A DNA stretch of 64,000 nt from Rhodothermales bacterium. Its GTDB lineage: Bacteria; Bacteroidota; Rhodothermia; Rhodothermales; Bin80. The notes under the pieces are model-generated. The model was not told where the DNA came from, did not search any database, and saw only the letters and a list, made by a program, of their open reading frames with translations. The position numbers were made by a program, and so were the translations under genes. Positions 8,567-23,500 of this stretch are shown here, one piece after another. The DNA lies in the NCBI GenBank assembly GCA_958296045.1, contig CATQHT010000003.1, positions 2,792,814-2,856,813 on the forward strand, given 5' to 3'. Numbering within the stretch: position 1 is the stretch's first letter; each line of letters begins with the position of its first letter.

Positions 8567-10148
8567 GCGTGGCTGGGCCATTGATAAGCAGCAGATCTTT
8601 GCTGACAACGGCTACAGTGGTGCCACCCTCGCCCGCCCCGGCTTGGACGCCTTGCGCGACCTGGTCGCCCACGGAGTCCTCGCGTATGTGTTGGTCCTAT
8701 CTCCCGATCGGCTCAGTCGCAGTTTCGCCTATCAGGTTCTGCTTCAGGAAGAGTTTGAACGCAACAATACCCGTCTTGTCTTCGTTGAGGAACCGGATAA
8801 CGCGACGCCGCAGCAGGTAATGCTGCGCCAGCTTCTGTCCGTACTGTCAGAGTATGAGCGTGCGCAGATTATCGAGCGCTGTCGCCGCGGTAAAATCTAC
8901 AAGGCCCGCCAGGGCTCTCTGAACATGATCAGCAGGCCTCCCTATGGTTATGACCTGATTCGTAAGACGGAGACCTCCGGCGCACGATTGGTGATCAATG
9001 CGTCCGAAGCTGCGGTGGTGCGCCTGATTTTCAAGCTTTATACCGAACCGGGCGGCACCCTGCCGTCAGTAGCACGGAAACTGGATGCACTGGGCCACCC
9101 CCCTCGGCACGCGAAGTACTGGAGCTCCTCCACCGTTTCTGTCATCCTGCGCAATGAGGCCTACATTGGTAAGGCAGCGTATCAGAAGACGACCAAGGCG
9201 GACAAGCGTGCTCGGCGCAATCGCACCGGGCGCAGCAAGAACGGTGCCGTACGGCGCATGTATTCACGAAAGGCTCGTCCACGAGAAGAGTGGATTATCT
9301 TGCGCGTGCCACCAATTGTTGACGAAGAAATCTTCCAACGTGCGCAAGAGCGGCGCAAACATAACACTCGCTTTTCCGGGCGAAACACGCGTACGCCAAG
9401 CCTCTTGCAGGGGCTATGTATCTGCGAGCAATGCGGATATTCGATGGGACGGCTCCTAGATTCGAGAGGCTCCACAAAGTACTATCGGTGTTTGGGGTCG
9501 GAGCCTTGGCGTTTTCCCGAAGGCGCCGTATGCGACAATCCCAAAATCAACGCCGATGCTATCGACGCAGAGGTGTGGAAGGCGGTGGTGGAATTGCTGG
9601 AAGCTCCTGAACTCATTCAGGCCGAGATTGATCGTCGAATCAAAGCAACTCGGGACCAGGGCCCAGCGCAACGGCGCAAGGACGAGCTGCAGAAGGAGCG
9701 TATGAGCTGTGGAAAACAAAACCGCCGACTGGTTGACGCATACCAGCAAGGCGTTATAAGTCTGGACGAGCTGCGCGATCGAACCGGACCGCTGCAAACG
9801 CGACTGCGGGCCATCGACTCCGAGCTCCGGGCACTAAAGGCCTATCAGATGGATGCCACGTCTACCTTGACGTTCGCCCACAGCGTTCAGAAATTTGTAG
9901 CGCGGATGCGTGAAGGCGAAAAGGACATGTCCATCACGGAACGTCAGCAGTTGGTTCGGCTCTTGGTTCGCGAAGTACGCGTCGGCAAAACTGAAGTCAC
10001 GGTATGCCATTGCATTCCGCTGGCACCCTCGGCAGACCCCAAGCAACGCTCCGACACGCCCCTGGCCTCGCCAGCCAGCGAAAATGACCATTTGGTTACA
10101 TGTCGTGATCAAAACATAAGATGGCCACATGGCCTGCATTCAATGTAG
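8454..10148 (+). CDS. Large serine recombinase (site-specific integrase)
   Basis: 564 residues. The N-terminal resolvase domain shows AAVYVRVSTELQRRQQTIDSQ with nucleophile Ser15, and LSPDRLSRSFAYQ with catalytic Arg residues. The recombinase domain follows (ISRPPYGYDLIRKTE, VVRLIFKLYTEPGGTLPSVARKLDALG, VSVILRNEAYIGKAAY). A zinc ribbon (GLCICEQCGYSM...YYRCLGS...VCDNP) comes next, then a long charged coiled-coil region (about 385-470) and a C-terminal helix. This is the large serine integrase family, which cuts both att sites at a 2-bp core via a Ser-DNA link. The last dozen or so codons and stop (10146-10148) lie outside the element in the R1 target, so integration supplies its C-terminus. 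Confidence 0.93.
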   Translation: MKQEEKIAAVYVRVSTELQRRQQTIDSQLEAVLMNARERGWAIDKQQIFADNGYSGATLARPGLDALRDLVAHGVLAYVLVLSPDRLSRSFAYQVLLQEEFERNNTRLVFVEEPDNATPQQVMLRQLLSVLSEYERAQIIERCRRGKIYKARQGSLNMISRPPYGYDLIRKTETSGARLVINASEAAVVRLIFKLYTEPGGTLPSVARKLDALGHPPRHAKYWSSSTVSVILRNEAYIGKAAYQKTTKADKRARRNRTGRSKNGAVRRMYSRKARPREEWIILRVPPIVDEEIFQRAQERRKHNTRFSGRNTRTPSLLQGLCICEQCGYSMGRLLDSRGSTKYYRCLGSEPWRFPEGAVCDNPKINADAIDAEVWKAVVELLEAPELIQAEIDRRIKATRDQGPAQRRKDELQKERMSCGKQNRRLVDAYQQGVISLDELRDRTGPLQTRLRAIDSELRALKAYQMDATSTLTFAHSVQKFVARMREGEKDMSITERQQLVRLLVREVRVGKTEVTVCHCIPLAPSADPKQRSDTPLASPASENDHLVTCRDQNIRWPHGLHSM

Positions 10149-10166
10149 TCTACGGGACGGTTACGG
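10108..10166 (+). repeat. Dispersed repeat R1, copy c, right half (attR side)
   Basis: Resumes the R1 sequence at ATCAAAACATAAGATGG and runs to the terminus CTACGGGACGGTTACGGTGCAG. It encodes the tail and stop of the recombinase and lies 30 bp upstream of the BNR-repeat gene start. Confidence 0.8.
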
Positions 10167-10195
10167 TGCAGCGCCCGAAGGACCTACCTGAACCG

Positions 10196-11248
10196 ATGGA
10201 AACTGTCCTGTTTGTCGGCACGGAGAAAGGCGCCTTTCTGATGAGGAGCCAGGATCGTACCCGCTGGGCTATTGAAGGTCCGCTGTTTAAAGGATGGAAG
10301 GTGACTGCAGCCGCGCGCGCTCCCGACGGGAGGTTCGTGGCGGCAAGCGCCAGTCACGTCTACGGACCCATGCTGCATGTCAGTGATAACCTGCAAACCT
10401 GGCAGGCCGTGGCGGATGGTCCGCGCTATCTGGATGGGCGCAAGCTGCAGCAGATATGGACTGTAGTGCCCGTCGCAGGAGGCATGTACGCAGGTGTGGC
10501 GGAGGCTGGACTGTTCTTTACCAACGACCCTATGGGACCATGGCAACCGGTGCCGGGTCTCAATGATCATCCCACGCGCGTGGCATGGCAGCCCGGCTTG
10601 GGCGGCCTGTGCGCGCATGTTTTACTGCATAATCCTCGCAACACCGACCAGCTTTGGTGTGGCATAAGCGCAGTCGGCGTGTTTCGGAGTGACGACGCAG
10701 GCGAGACCTGGCAACCCAAGAACCGGGGCATCCCCGTCGCCATCGAAGATAAGGAGCATAAAGAGATTGGCTTCTGCGTGCACGGTCTGGCCCTGGATCC
10801 GCATAATCCGGCCATTCTATACCGGCAGGATCATCTGGGCATGTTTCGGTCCACCGATGGGGGTGATACTTGGCATGACAACAGCGCGGGGCTTCCCGCC
10901 AACTTCGGCTTTCCCATCGTGACGGACCCTACCACTGGTACCGTGTACGCGTATCCGCTCCAGAGTGACGAGTATCGGCTGCCGCCAGGTGGCGCCATGG
11001 CCGTGTACCGAAGCCGCGACCAGGGTCTGACGTGGACGGCGTGCCGCGAAGGTCTGATGCAGAAAGGCGCCTGGACAACGGTGCTCCGTGGTGCGTTGAG
11101 CGTAGACGGACAGTCGCCCTGTGGCGTTTACCTCGGGACCACTTCGGGGACGGTGCACTACAGCATCGACGGTGGCGACACATGGCAGCACCAGCATGTT
11201 TTGCTTCCGCGCATTCTCTGCGTCGAAGTCTTTACGATAAGAGAATAA
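10196..11248 (+). CDS. BNR/Asp-box beta-propeller protein (sialidase-like fold)
   Basis: 350 residues from ATG 10196; the frame is open further up, but that part lies inside R1 and is not credible. AAGGA at 10180 is a weak ribosome site. Four Asp-box motifs are visible: FRSDDAGETWQ, FRSTDGGDTWHD, YRSRDQGLTWTA and YSIDGGDTWQH. These mark a sialidase or VPS10-type propeller; no sialidase catalytic Arg triad or Tyr-Glu can be assigned, and no signal peptide is seen, so catalysis is doubtful. The MoaD/ThiS-like gene starts at the next base after its stop and a VOC protein follows, implying one operon. The function of this trio is unknown to me. Confidence 0.85.
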   Translation: METVLFVGTEKGAFLMRSQDRTRWAIEGPLFKGWKVTAAARAPDGRFVAASASHVYGPMLHVSDNLQTWQAVADGPRYLDGRKLQQIWTVVPVAGGMYAGVAEAGLFFTNDPMGPWQPVPGLNDHPTRVAWQPGLGGLCAHVLLHNPRNTDQLWCGISAVGVFRSDDAGETWQPKNRGIPVAIEDKEHKEIGFCVHGLALDPHNPAILYRQDHLGMFRSTDGGDTWHDNSAGLPANFGFPIVTDPTTGTVYAYPLQSDEYRLPPGGAMAVYRSRDQGLTWTACREGLMQKGAWTTVLRGALSVDGQSPCGVYLGTTSGTVHYSIDGGDTWQHQHVLLPRILCVEVFTIRE

Positions 11249-11527
11249 ATGCCGCGCGTAACGGTCTATCTGCCTTCGTTGCTGGCCAACTTGACAGGTG
11301 AGCGCACGGTGCCGGTGACAGCAGAATCCGTGGGCGAGGCACTGAAGGTGCTGACGACGTGCCATCCGGCACTCCTGCAGGCGATATTCGACGAATCAGG
11401 TGCCCTGCGGGAGCATGTCCTTTGCTTTCACAACAAAGAAAACACACGCTGGCATGTGCGAGGCCTGCAGCGGCAACTCCGGCCAGGAGACCGCCTGACC
11501 CTCCTGCAGGCGGTAGCCGGCGGCTGA
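11249..11527 (+). CDS. MoaD/ThiS-family ubiquitin-like protein
   Basis: 92 residues with the beta-grasp pattern: VTVYLPSLLANLTG, an acidic VGEALKVLTTCHPAL helix, and a final RLTLLQAVAGG. The C-terminal Gly-Gly is the residue pair that is adenylated and thiocarboxylated in sulfur-carrier proteins. No MoaE, MoeB/ThiF activating enzyme or thiazole gene lies nearby. It begins directly after the stop of the BNR-repeat gene, so it is translated with it. A sulfur carrier role is supported by family; the target pathway is unknown. Confidence 0.85.
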   Translation: MPRVTVYLPSLLANLTGERTVPVTAESVGEALKVLTTCHPALLQAIFDESGALREHVLCFHNKENTRWHVRGLQRQLRPGDRLTLLQAVAGG

Positions 11528-11537
11528 CCTTGAGCTC

Positions 11538-11921
11538 ATGTCTGTTGGATGGATTGACCTGACCGTGGCCGATGCGTCAGGGGTTCGTGACTTTTACCAG
11601 GCCGTCGCCGATCTCGATCCAACGCCCGTTCCCATGGGCGGTTACGACGACTATGCCATGTGCACCGGCGGCAAAGCGATAGCGGGCATCTGCCATGCGC
11701 GCGGACCCAACGTGGGTCTGCCGCCGGTGTGGCTGCCATATTTTGAGGTCGCTTCGTTGGAGGCCAGCCTGGATGCAGCGCGCGCCCGAGGCGGCCACGT
11801 TTTGACGGAACCCAAAACCATTAGCGGCGGCATGCGTTATGCCGTGATTCGTGATCCGGCTGGCGCATCAGCGGCGCTGCTGGAGAAGACAGCCGCGGCT
11901 GAACGGGAAGGAAGTTCATGA
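11538..11921 (+). CDS. VOC-superfamily (glyoxalase/dioxygenase-like) protein
   Basis: 127 residues with the paired beta-alpha-beta-beta-beta modules of the vicinal-oxygen-chelate fold: GWIDLTVADASGVRDFYQAV, VWLPYFEVASLEASLDAARARGGHVLTEPK and MRYAVIRDPAGASAALLEK. Metal ligands of the classic set are incomplete (the first position is Asp or Asn rather than His), so activity is uncertain. It starts 10 bp after the MoaD-like gene and is probably the third gene of that operon. Confidence 0.85.
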   Translation: MSVGWIDLTVADASGVRDFYQAVADLDPTPVPMGGYDDYAMCTGGKAIAGICHARGPNVGLPPVWLPYFEVASLEASLDAARARGGHVLTEPKTISGGMRYAVIRDPAGASAALLEKTAAAEREGSS

Positions 11922-11952
11922 TACGCGCAAAGGCTCAAAGCCTGAGGCTGTC

Positions 11953-12368
11953 ATGAGTTTTGGAGCCATCAACTCGTTGGCTTTCGTCGCAGCTGCCCTC
12001 ATTCCTATGGTGCTGGGAGCGCTGTAGTTTGATCCGCTGTTTAGCAAGGTAGCATGCAGCTTTGCAGCTGGCGCAGACCAAGCCGGCGCGCAAACCTCCG
12101 GCTTGCTGACAGGAATGATCGGCTCTGTGGTGATGGCTGTCATAATGGCGGCGGTGCTTTCTGCGGTAGTGCGTACAGGAGACCTGGCACATGGCACGGC
12201 ATGATGGTAGGTGGCCTGATGGGGCTGGGCTTGCTGGTGCGGTACCGCGTTTACCGGGTGTGCATGCGCGGCGCTGATGGCCGTCAGGCTTAGCTATACC
12301 TATTGAGCATGGGGTTCACCCTGGTGGCATTGCTCCCGATGGGCCTATTGCTTAGTGCCTGGTTCTGA
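11953..12368 (+). pseudogene. Decayed DUF1761 paralogue
   Basis: Starts MSFGAINSLAFVAAALIPMVLGAL, then TAG at 12025-12027 where the intact neighbour has Trp (GSLWYGPLFGK versus GAL-stop-FDPLFSK). The frame continues through TSGLLTGMIGSVVMAVIMA to about 12195, shifts into HGMMVGGLMGLGLLV, and shifts again to end SMGFTLVALLPMGLLLSAWF. These blocks line up in order with the intact DUF1761 gene at 12504, so this is a broken tandem paralogue with one nonsense change and at least two indels. Confidence 0.8.
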
Positions 12369-12503
12369 TTGGCGGGCATGCGCGTCCAGACCACGTTAGC
12401 ATGCGGGAGTCTACCTTGTCGGGTCACGGCACAGACGGGGCTGGACTTGCACCGGTGGCTTGGCTGACGTACCTTTTCTTGAACAAACAAAAGCCCCTCT
12501 CGG

Positions 12504-12914
12504 ATGAACCTGTTTGACATCAACTGGCTCGCTATTCTCGTTGCCACGCTGCTTCCTATGGTGGTAGGTTCCCTCTGGTACGGCCCGCTCTTTGGTAAGA
12601 CGTGGATGAACCTCATGGAGGTGACGGAGGAAGAAATCAAAGGGAATTTCAACCCGCGGCAAGCCTACGGTATCTCCACCCTGATGGCGTTCATCATGGC
12701 GTTTGTGCTGGCCAACGTGATAGGATTGGCCGATCACGGTAGCGCTGTGCACGGCATGTTGCTGGGCGGGTTTCTGTGGCTGGGCCTGCTGGTTCCGTAC
12801 GGGTACCAGGCCGTGGCATTCGAACAGAGAAAGAAGCAGCTGTACTTCATGAGCATGGCCTATAACCTTGTCGTGCTCCTTCTGATGGGTCTGATCCTAG
12901 GTGGCTGGCAATAG
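12504..12914 (+). CDS. DUF1761 family membrane protein
   Basis: 136 residues, mostly hydrophobic, with about four membrane segments: INWLAILVATLLPMVVGSLWYGPLFG, LMAFIMAFVLANVIGL, LLGGFLWLGLLVPYGYQ and LVVLLLMGLILGGW. The WYGPLFGKTWM motif is typical of DUF1761. Function of this inner-membrane family is unknown. It lies between its decayed paralogue and ligA, all on the plus strand, with 40 bp to ligA. Confidence 0.88.
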   Translation: MNLFDINWLAILVATLLPMVVGSLWYGPLFGKTWMNLMEVTEEEIKGNFNPRQAYGISTLMAFIMAFVLANVIGLADHGSAVHGMLLGGFLWLGLLVPYGYQAVAFEQRKKQLYFMSMAYNLVVLLLMGLILGGWQ

Positions 12915-12942
12915 GACCAGGCAGGTCCCGCGGCGAGCCTAG

Positions 12943-17899
<4,957 letters not shown>

Positions 17900-17903
<4 letters not shown>

Positions 17904-18691
17904 GGAGTGGCGGCGGATTCTCTGGTTAGCAGGCGCGCAAGTACGGGGGCATGGTCTGAGGGCCTTTCTAGGCCGCGTTCGGCGGTATCGACCCAGGCAT
18001 GGACGGTACGTTTTGCCAGGCTCGAGGTCATGAGGATGTGGTCGATGCGCACGCCGATATTGTATTCAAAACTGCGGGCCCTGTAGTCCCACCAGGTGTA
18101 CACGCCGGGCCCTGGGGCATACTCGCGCAGTACATCCTTAAGATGGAATCGCTCTCGCAGGCGGCCAAGCGCATCGCGTGTAGGCGGATCGCAAAGCACG
18201 GACTCTGCCCAGCGTGCTGGATGCGCCGCATCCATGTCCATGATAATCACGTTGAAATCACCGAGCAGCACAAACTCGCCATAGTGGCGCTCCTGATCGG
18301 CCAGAAAGTCTTCCAGCTGTGCGAGCCAACGGAGCTTGTAGCGGTATTTTGACGAGCCGATGGGCGCGCCGTTGGGTACATAGACGTTGATAAAGCGGAT
18401 GCCCTGCACTGTGCCCGCGATGACTCTGGCTTGCTCGTCCAGCCCTTTGTCCACGGCCGTGGCTGGGGTGCGGCTAAGGATTGCCACGCCGTTCCAGGAT
18501 TTCTGCCCGTTGAGCACGGACTGATACCCCAGTGCTTCGAATGCCACACCTGGATAGTCATGAATGGTGCACTTAAGCTCCTGCAGGCAGACTACGTCCG
18601 GGCGATGAGCATCCAAGAACAAGGTCACGCGGTCCAAGCGCGCACGCACCGAGTTCACATTCCAGGTGACACACTTGATCGGTACATCCAT
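17900..18691 (-). CDS. xth: Exodeoxyribonuclease III
   Basis: 263 residues. AP endonuclease and 3'-5' exonuclease of base excision repair. Family motifs: KCVTWNVNSVRARL (Asn), VCLQELKC (metal-binding Glu), NVYVPNG (Tyr), LLGDFNVIIMD (Asp-Asn pair), VYTWWDYRARSFEYNIGVRIDHIL and SDHAPVLA (catalytic Asp-His). Length is normal. Its end overlaps the polA stop by 4 bp, tail to tail. The start faces sixA, 171 bp away, so the two are divergent. A decayed duplicate of its 5' end is seen at about 19400-19560. Confidence 0.95.
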
Positions 18692-18862
18692 AGGCCACTA
18701 TTTTGAATCCAAGATACGCTGCCTGAGTTTCCGCTTGAGCTACAGTCAGGCTTTTTTGGATGGCTGTGATGTGAGTGCAGAGCCCAGGCCGTGTCCGGGA
18801 TGCGCCAGAGCTTCGATTTCACGCCGTCAGGTCGCAAACGCGGCCAAGGGTCCACCTGTCTT

Positions 18863-19351
18863 ATGAAGTCTATACTGCTTTTTCGCCACGCCAAGTCGGA
18901 CTGGGGAGCGTCGTACCGCCATGACCATGAGCGTCCGCTGTCGCCGCGTGGCCGACGCGCGGCCAAGGCTATGGGCCGATTTCTCGCGCAGAGGGGTCCG
19001 ATGCCGGATCGCATCCTGTGTTCGACGGCGACGCGTGCTCGCAAGACGTACACCATCGCTTCGAAGGCGGGGGCGTGGGAAGGCCTGGTCACCTATCATG
19101 ACCGTCTCTATCACGAGGGGCCTGGCGCGCTGCTCGATCTTATCCGAATTATGCCTGAGGGTGTGGCCTGCGTAATGTTGGTGGGGCATCAGCCGACCTG
19201 GTCAGTCACTACCGGGCTGCTGTCAGGGACGGATCCGGGGCACTTTCCGACCGCGGCCATGGCCTGCGTGGTTGTGCCCGTGGCCTTGTGGTCAGAGGTT
19301 GACGCAGGCATCGGGCGCCTTGCATGGATGCAGCGCCCGAGGGAGCTGTAG
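18863..19351 (+). CDS. sixA: SixA-type histidine phosphatase
   Basis: 162 residues from ATG 18863. The N-terminal RHG motif is SILLFRHAKSDW, with the catalytic His phosphorylated during turnover; the second conserved Arg/His set is LCSTATRARKT and LVGHQPTW. Members dephosphorylate phosphohistidine proteins such as phosphorelay domains or the nitrogen phosphotransferase proteins. The frame is open upstream to 18791, but ATG 18863 gives the family N-terminus. Divergent from xth. Confidence 0.88.
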   Translation: MKSILLFRHAKSDWGASYRHDHERPLSPRGRRAAKAMGRFLAQRGPMPDRILCSTATRARKTYTIASKAGAWEGLVTYHDRLYHEGPGALLDLIRIMPEGVACVMLVGHQPTWSVTTGLLSGTDPGHFPTAAMACVVVPVALWSEVDAGIGRLAWMQRPREL

Positions 19352-19399
19352 CCAAGATCCAGGGCAACGACCGTAGGGGCTCGGGTCGGGCGATGTCTG

Positions 19400-19960
19400 T
19401 CCAGCACGGATGCATAATCCAATGCTTAGAAGGCCATATCGGGGTACTCCTGGCTGGTGCATTTGAGGTCCAGCAGGCAGACGGTATCCGGGCGATGCGT
19501 CATCGATTCCGGCGGAGTGTCCCCCTCATTCCAATGGATGTGCACTCCTTACATATTCATGTGTTCAGGGTTCGTTTGGAGTTTTCTGGAGCGTGCTGTC
19601 GCCCGAAACCGGGTGCACCAGAATGGCCGTCATTATAAGGTATACTGGCGTTTTGCAGCCAAGGCCAGGACCGACTGATCCTTTGGCGAATTGAGGACTG
19701 GTGCCGGATTGAATCTTCTATCCGATGACGACGCGTGAACCTGCCGGACTTGCGCTCCGTCTCTAATAGCAGGGGAGCGGGTAAGCACCCCGAGGAAGCA
19801 GTCCCCACGTTTACCTCTGTCACAAGAAATCCGAGGTGTTGCGTGGCCTCATCTGGACGATATCTGAATGCGTTGCATGCATGATGCTGATGGGGCATAG
19901 GCCGGCTTGGCCAGCCAGCACCAGACAGCTTTCCGCAGAGGTTTCGGTGTTGCAGATACA
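19400..19960 (+). pseudogene. Decayed duplicate of the xth 5' end and sixA
   Basis: The segment repeats, in the same order and orientation, the xth-sixA divergent region at about 18520-19260. 19415-19505 resembles the xth N-terminal coding region (shared GCAGGCAGAC and TCCGGGCGATG). 19634-19680 resembles the sixA start (TATACTG-CGTTTT-GCCA-GCCA). 19690-19735 matches the region around ATGCCGGAT and GACGCGTG. 19855-19945 matches the GGGGCATCAGCCG-TGG box of sixA (GGGGCATAGGCCGGCTTGG). Many indels and stops make it non-coding. It is a tandem segment duplication that has decayed. Confidence 0.65.
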
Positions 19961-20550
19961 CTGATTTGACCCCAATAGTGGGTGCATAGCTCGCTGCAGC
20001 GGGCCAAATCAAGATGTCAAGCGAAGCCTTAACCACATTGGCATCGGCGCTCAGGGAAAGACTATACCCGACCGTTTGGAACGGCTGGGTTGTACCCTTT
20101 TCATATGCTTCTCCGTTGCGCCAAGCTATTACACGGCCCGGGCACCGGGGCTGGCTCCTTCGCCGAGGACGGAACAAGCGCTACCAACTCTGGTTGAACG
20201 CAAAGTGCGTAAGCTATGTTGGCGTATCAGCATTTTAGGAATTGTGCCTTGCACCGGTTGGGGAGGCTCCACAGTGGGGCATCTGGTAGGCCGTCAGGAT
20301 GACCGGACCACAACGCTTCGGTCAGGAGAAACGTTGCTGCCGGGAGAGGGGGCTGCTTTGGCACTGGCTAGGTATTGCAGGCAAATATGGTGTATACCAG
20401 CATGTGGGTGCTCACGCGGGAGTCGTTTAGTTGCTTGGCGTAGTCAGTCCTGAGACTGTGATTTATCGGTCCTTGCAAACCCAGTCACGCTGCCCATGGG
20501 CCGCTCGCTTCGCTCATGGAGCCGTGCCTGCAGCATCCTCAGAGCTGTTC
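19961..20550. other. Gene-poor stretch upstream of the subtilase
   Basis: No supported gene. A plus-strand frame at 20014-20238 and another at 20076-20453 overlap and read like one frameshifted old coding region ending LPGEGAALALARYC, which I cannot identify. The promoter for the subtilase should lie here but no clear -10/-35 pair was picked. Confidence 0.35.
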
Positions 20551-23500
20551 ATGTCTTCGCAGCGCCGGGGTACCACACTTCGGTGGTCTACGTTTCTGAT
20601 ATGTCTGTTCGTCGCGCTCGCATGGTCTTCGGTGCCTGCGGTGCATGCACAGAGCGTCTTGCGGAAGCTGGGTAACAGCAATGCCGCTGATGATGTAATG
20701 CCTGGCGTGGTTCTGGTTCGATTCGTGGACGGGCAGACCCCCAGCCCGGCGGGTTCATTGGCGGAGTTCGAGGGGCTTCGTGCATTAGGATCAGACCTTT
20801 TCATCTCGGAAATCCGTCAGGCGTTTCCGATGCTCGAGGCCGTGGCCCGAAAGCGGCCCATATCCGCATCGATGGAGTGGCTTCGCGGCGTGTACGAAAT
20901 CCGTTACGATGGCCAGTTCGCCCCGCGGACGGTGGCACGCCTGCTGGAAAGGAGGCCGGAAGTGGAAGTCGCTGAGCCAAGATTCACTTACAAAATCACC
21001 GAGTACGGTGAGATGGGTGCTGATACTCCAGATGATCCAGGGTTCCCAGACCAGACTCATCTACGGCAATTGAGGCTGCCCGATGCCTGGGATATCACAA
21101 AGGGTGAATCGGGAAGTCGCGTGATCGCTATAGTAGATGACGGCACGGAATGGACCCACTCTGACCTCGTTGGCAACATGTGGACCAACCCAGGGGAAAT
21201 TGCGGGTAATAACATTGACGACGATGGCAACGGTTTCGTAGATGATATTCACGGTTGGAACTTCCGGTCTGACAATGCTGATCCTGTTCCGACGGGGGAT
21301 GCATCCCATGGCACACGGGTCGCCGGTGCGGCAAACGCTGTAACCAACAACGGCGAAGGGATCGCGGGAGCTGCATGGAACGCAGAAACTATGGCGATCA
21401 ACATAGAGTGTCGCACCGTGCCCCTATTATGTTACTCAGTGTCGGGTGTCCTCTATGCTGCGCTCAATGGTGCTGACGTTATCAACGCTAGTTTCTCATC
21501 CAATTCACGGTCCGTGGTCATGCAGGCGGCCGTGCAAGCGGCATTGGACAATGGGGCACTGGTGGTCGCAGCCGCGGGAAACTACCATTTGAATAGCGAT
21601 AGAGCACCTCGTTACCCATCAGATTATCATCAGGTCTTGGGGGTAGGAGCGACTAACAAGGACTCTGACCGCATCGCATCATTTTCCAATTACGGCCGCT
21701 CCGTTAATGTCTTTGCACCAGGCGTTAACATCGACGTCACACATCGTAACGGCTTATACGCTAGAGCCAGTGGCACGTCGTTTTCAACACCTCTGACGAG
21801 CGGCGTAACCGCCCTCGTCATGGAACAGCACGACACGTGGGAGCCGGAGCGCATCCGTGAGCATATTCGGCTCACATCAGACAATACTGATGCTAGCAAC
21901 GATGCCGCTTACAGGGGGCTGATGGGCCGGGGTCGCGTGAATGCTTACTCGGCTGTTTCGACGACTACAGAAAACCCAGGTGTTCGGCTGGTATCATATA
22001 CTGTTGAAGATTTAAACTCGGACGGGATCTTCCAACCCTCTGAACCGGTCACCATCACGGCTACATTCACCAATTTCGGAGGGTCCGCCACAAACCTGTC
22101 CGTTGGCTTCACAGCATCGGAGCCGACGTACGTAGTTTGGTCTCCGTCCAGCGTGTCCGTCGGCGCATTGGCCCATGGTGCTAGCCATACAGGCACGTTC
22201 ACGTTTTCGCCAGTGGCCTCCATTCCCAACAATACATGGGTTAGTTTTGCGTCCGCCATCACTGATGGATCGTTCACCGATTCGCCCGATGTGATTCCTG
22301 GCTTCATTCTAAATGCGCTGCCGACCTTCATGACGCACAGGACGACAAACCTAGTCGTTTCTATCGCGGATGACTGCAATATTGGATACCGGAAGTTCCA
22401 GGGCGGTGCCAGCGATGGGGGTGGTTTTAGGATCAGGTCTAACGGCCAGTGGTATGATTTGCTGTATGAGGGTGGTCTGATTATGGCTACCGCTCAGGAC
22501 AAGATGGTGGATTGCATACGCGATGGAAATTTTCCAGGTCAAGGCCAGAACGAGGGCTTTGCTCCAAAGAGTGGAACGTGGCCGACATTGTCTGATCCAG
22601 GCCAGATAGCATCTATGGACGGCAATGTCCAGATGGTCGAGTCCTCGTCGTCAACAGCCGCTCTCGGTCTGGAGGTAGTGCTGGACAGCTACACATTCAA
22701 TGAGGCGGGCCACGAAGAATACATCATGCTGGAGTACACAATCGCCAACACGACCTCCAGCAGTGTCTCTGGGCTATACTTTGGGATGTTTCTGGACTGG
22801 GATCTGGAATTAAGCGCGGCCGAGGATAAGTCGTCCTATGATGCGCAGCGCAAGTTCGGGTACCAGGAGTCCAGCAGCGGCACGAGTCTGGCGGCGGGTG
22901 TCAGACTGCTTTCCGACGAAGGGAGTCTCCTCTTCACGGCGATTGATAACGTGGCGGACCTTTATGATGGGTTTACGGATGCCGAGAAGTGGTCATTTCT
23001 TTCCGGCGGTGTAGTTAGTGGTACAATTTCTGACACGGACATTGCTCTTCTCTTGGGTGCAGGCCCGCTAAGCATCAGTGGTAATAACACGGCGAAGGTG
23101 GTATTTGCACTGGTTGCTGGTGACTCAGAAACTGCGTTGCTTGTCTCCGCGGATGCGGCAAAGGCTAAGTATGATGTTATCTTCGGCTCCGGTGGTACAC
23201 CGACCACCTTTGAGTTAACAGCAAGTCCAAGTTCTGTCAGTGAGGATGCTGGTGCTACTAGCGTAACGGTTACAGCCACGGTTACAGGAGGGGGCACGGC
23301 GGCAGCTGAGGCATTGATTCCGATATCTGTAGCGGGTTCCGGCACGGCATCGGCGGTGGATTTCGCATCGGTATCAGACTTCACGTTAACGGTGGCTTCG
23401 GGTGCTTCCTCTGGCGAAGGCTCGTTCATGTTGACTCCGGTGAATGACAACACTGATGAGCTGGACGAGACGATCACCATAACCAGTTCAAATACGTTCG

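Larger units (their letters stand above)
7915..10107 (+). mobile_element. 2.2-kb serine-recombinase element inserted in the centre of an R1 repeat
   Basis: Comparison with uninterrupted R1 copies (2725-2878, 33700-33908) places the insertion between GTAGAAC (ends 7914) and ATCAAAAC (starts 10108); empty copies have only two or three C residues there. The element ends are imperfect inverted arms: TAACAACATGGAACCAAA at 7915-7932 against the complement of TTTGGTTACATGTCGTGA at 10091-10108, 15 of 18 matching. Symmetric arms flanking a short core fit the half-sites of a serine integrase. Cargo is three overlapping or adjacent genes on the plus strand, ending with the recombinase. No antibiotic or metabolic cargo. 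Confidence 0.8.
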
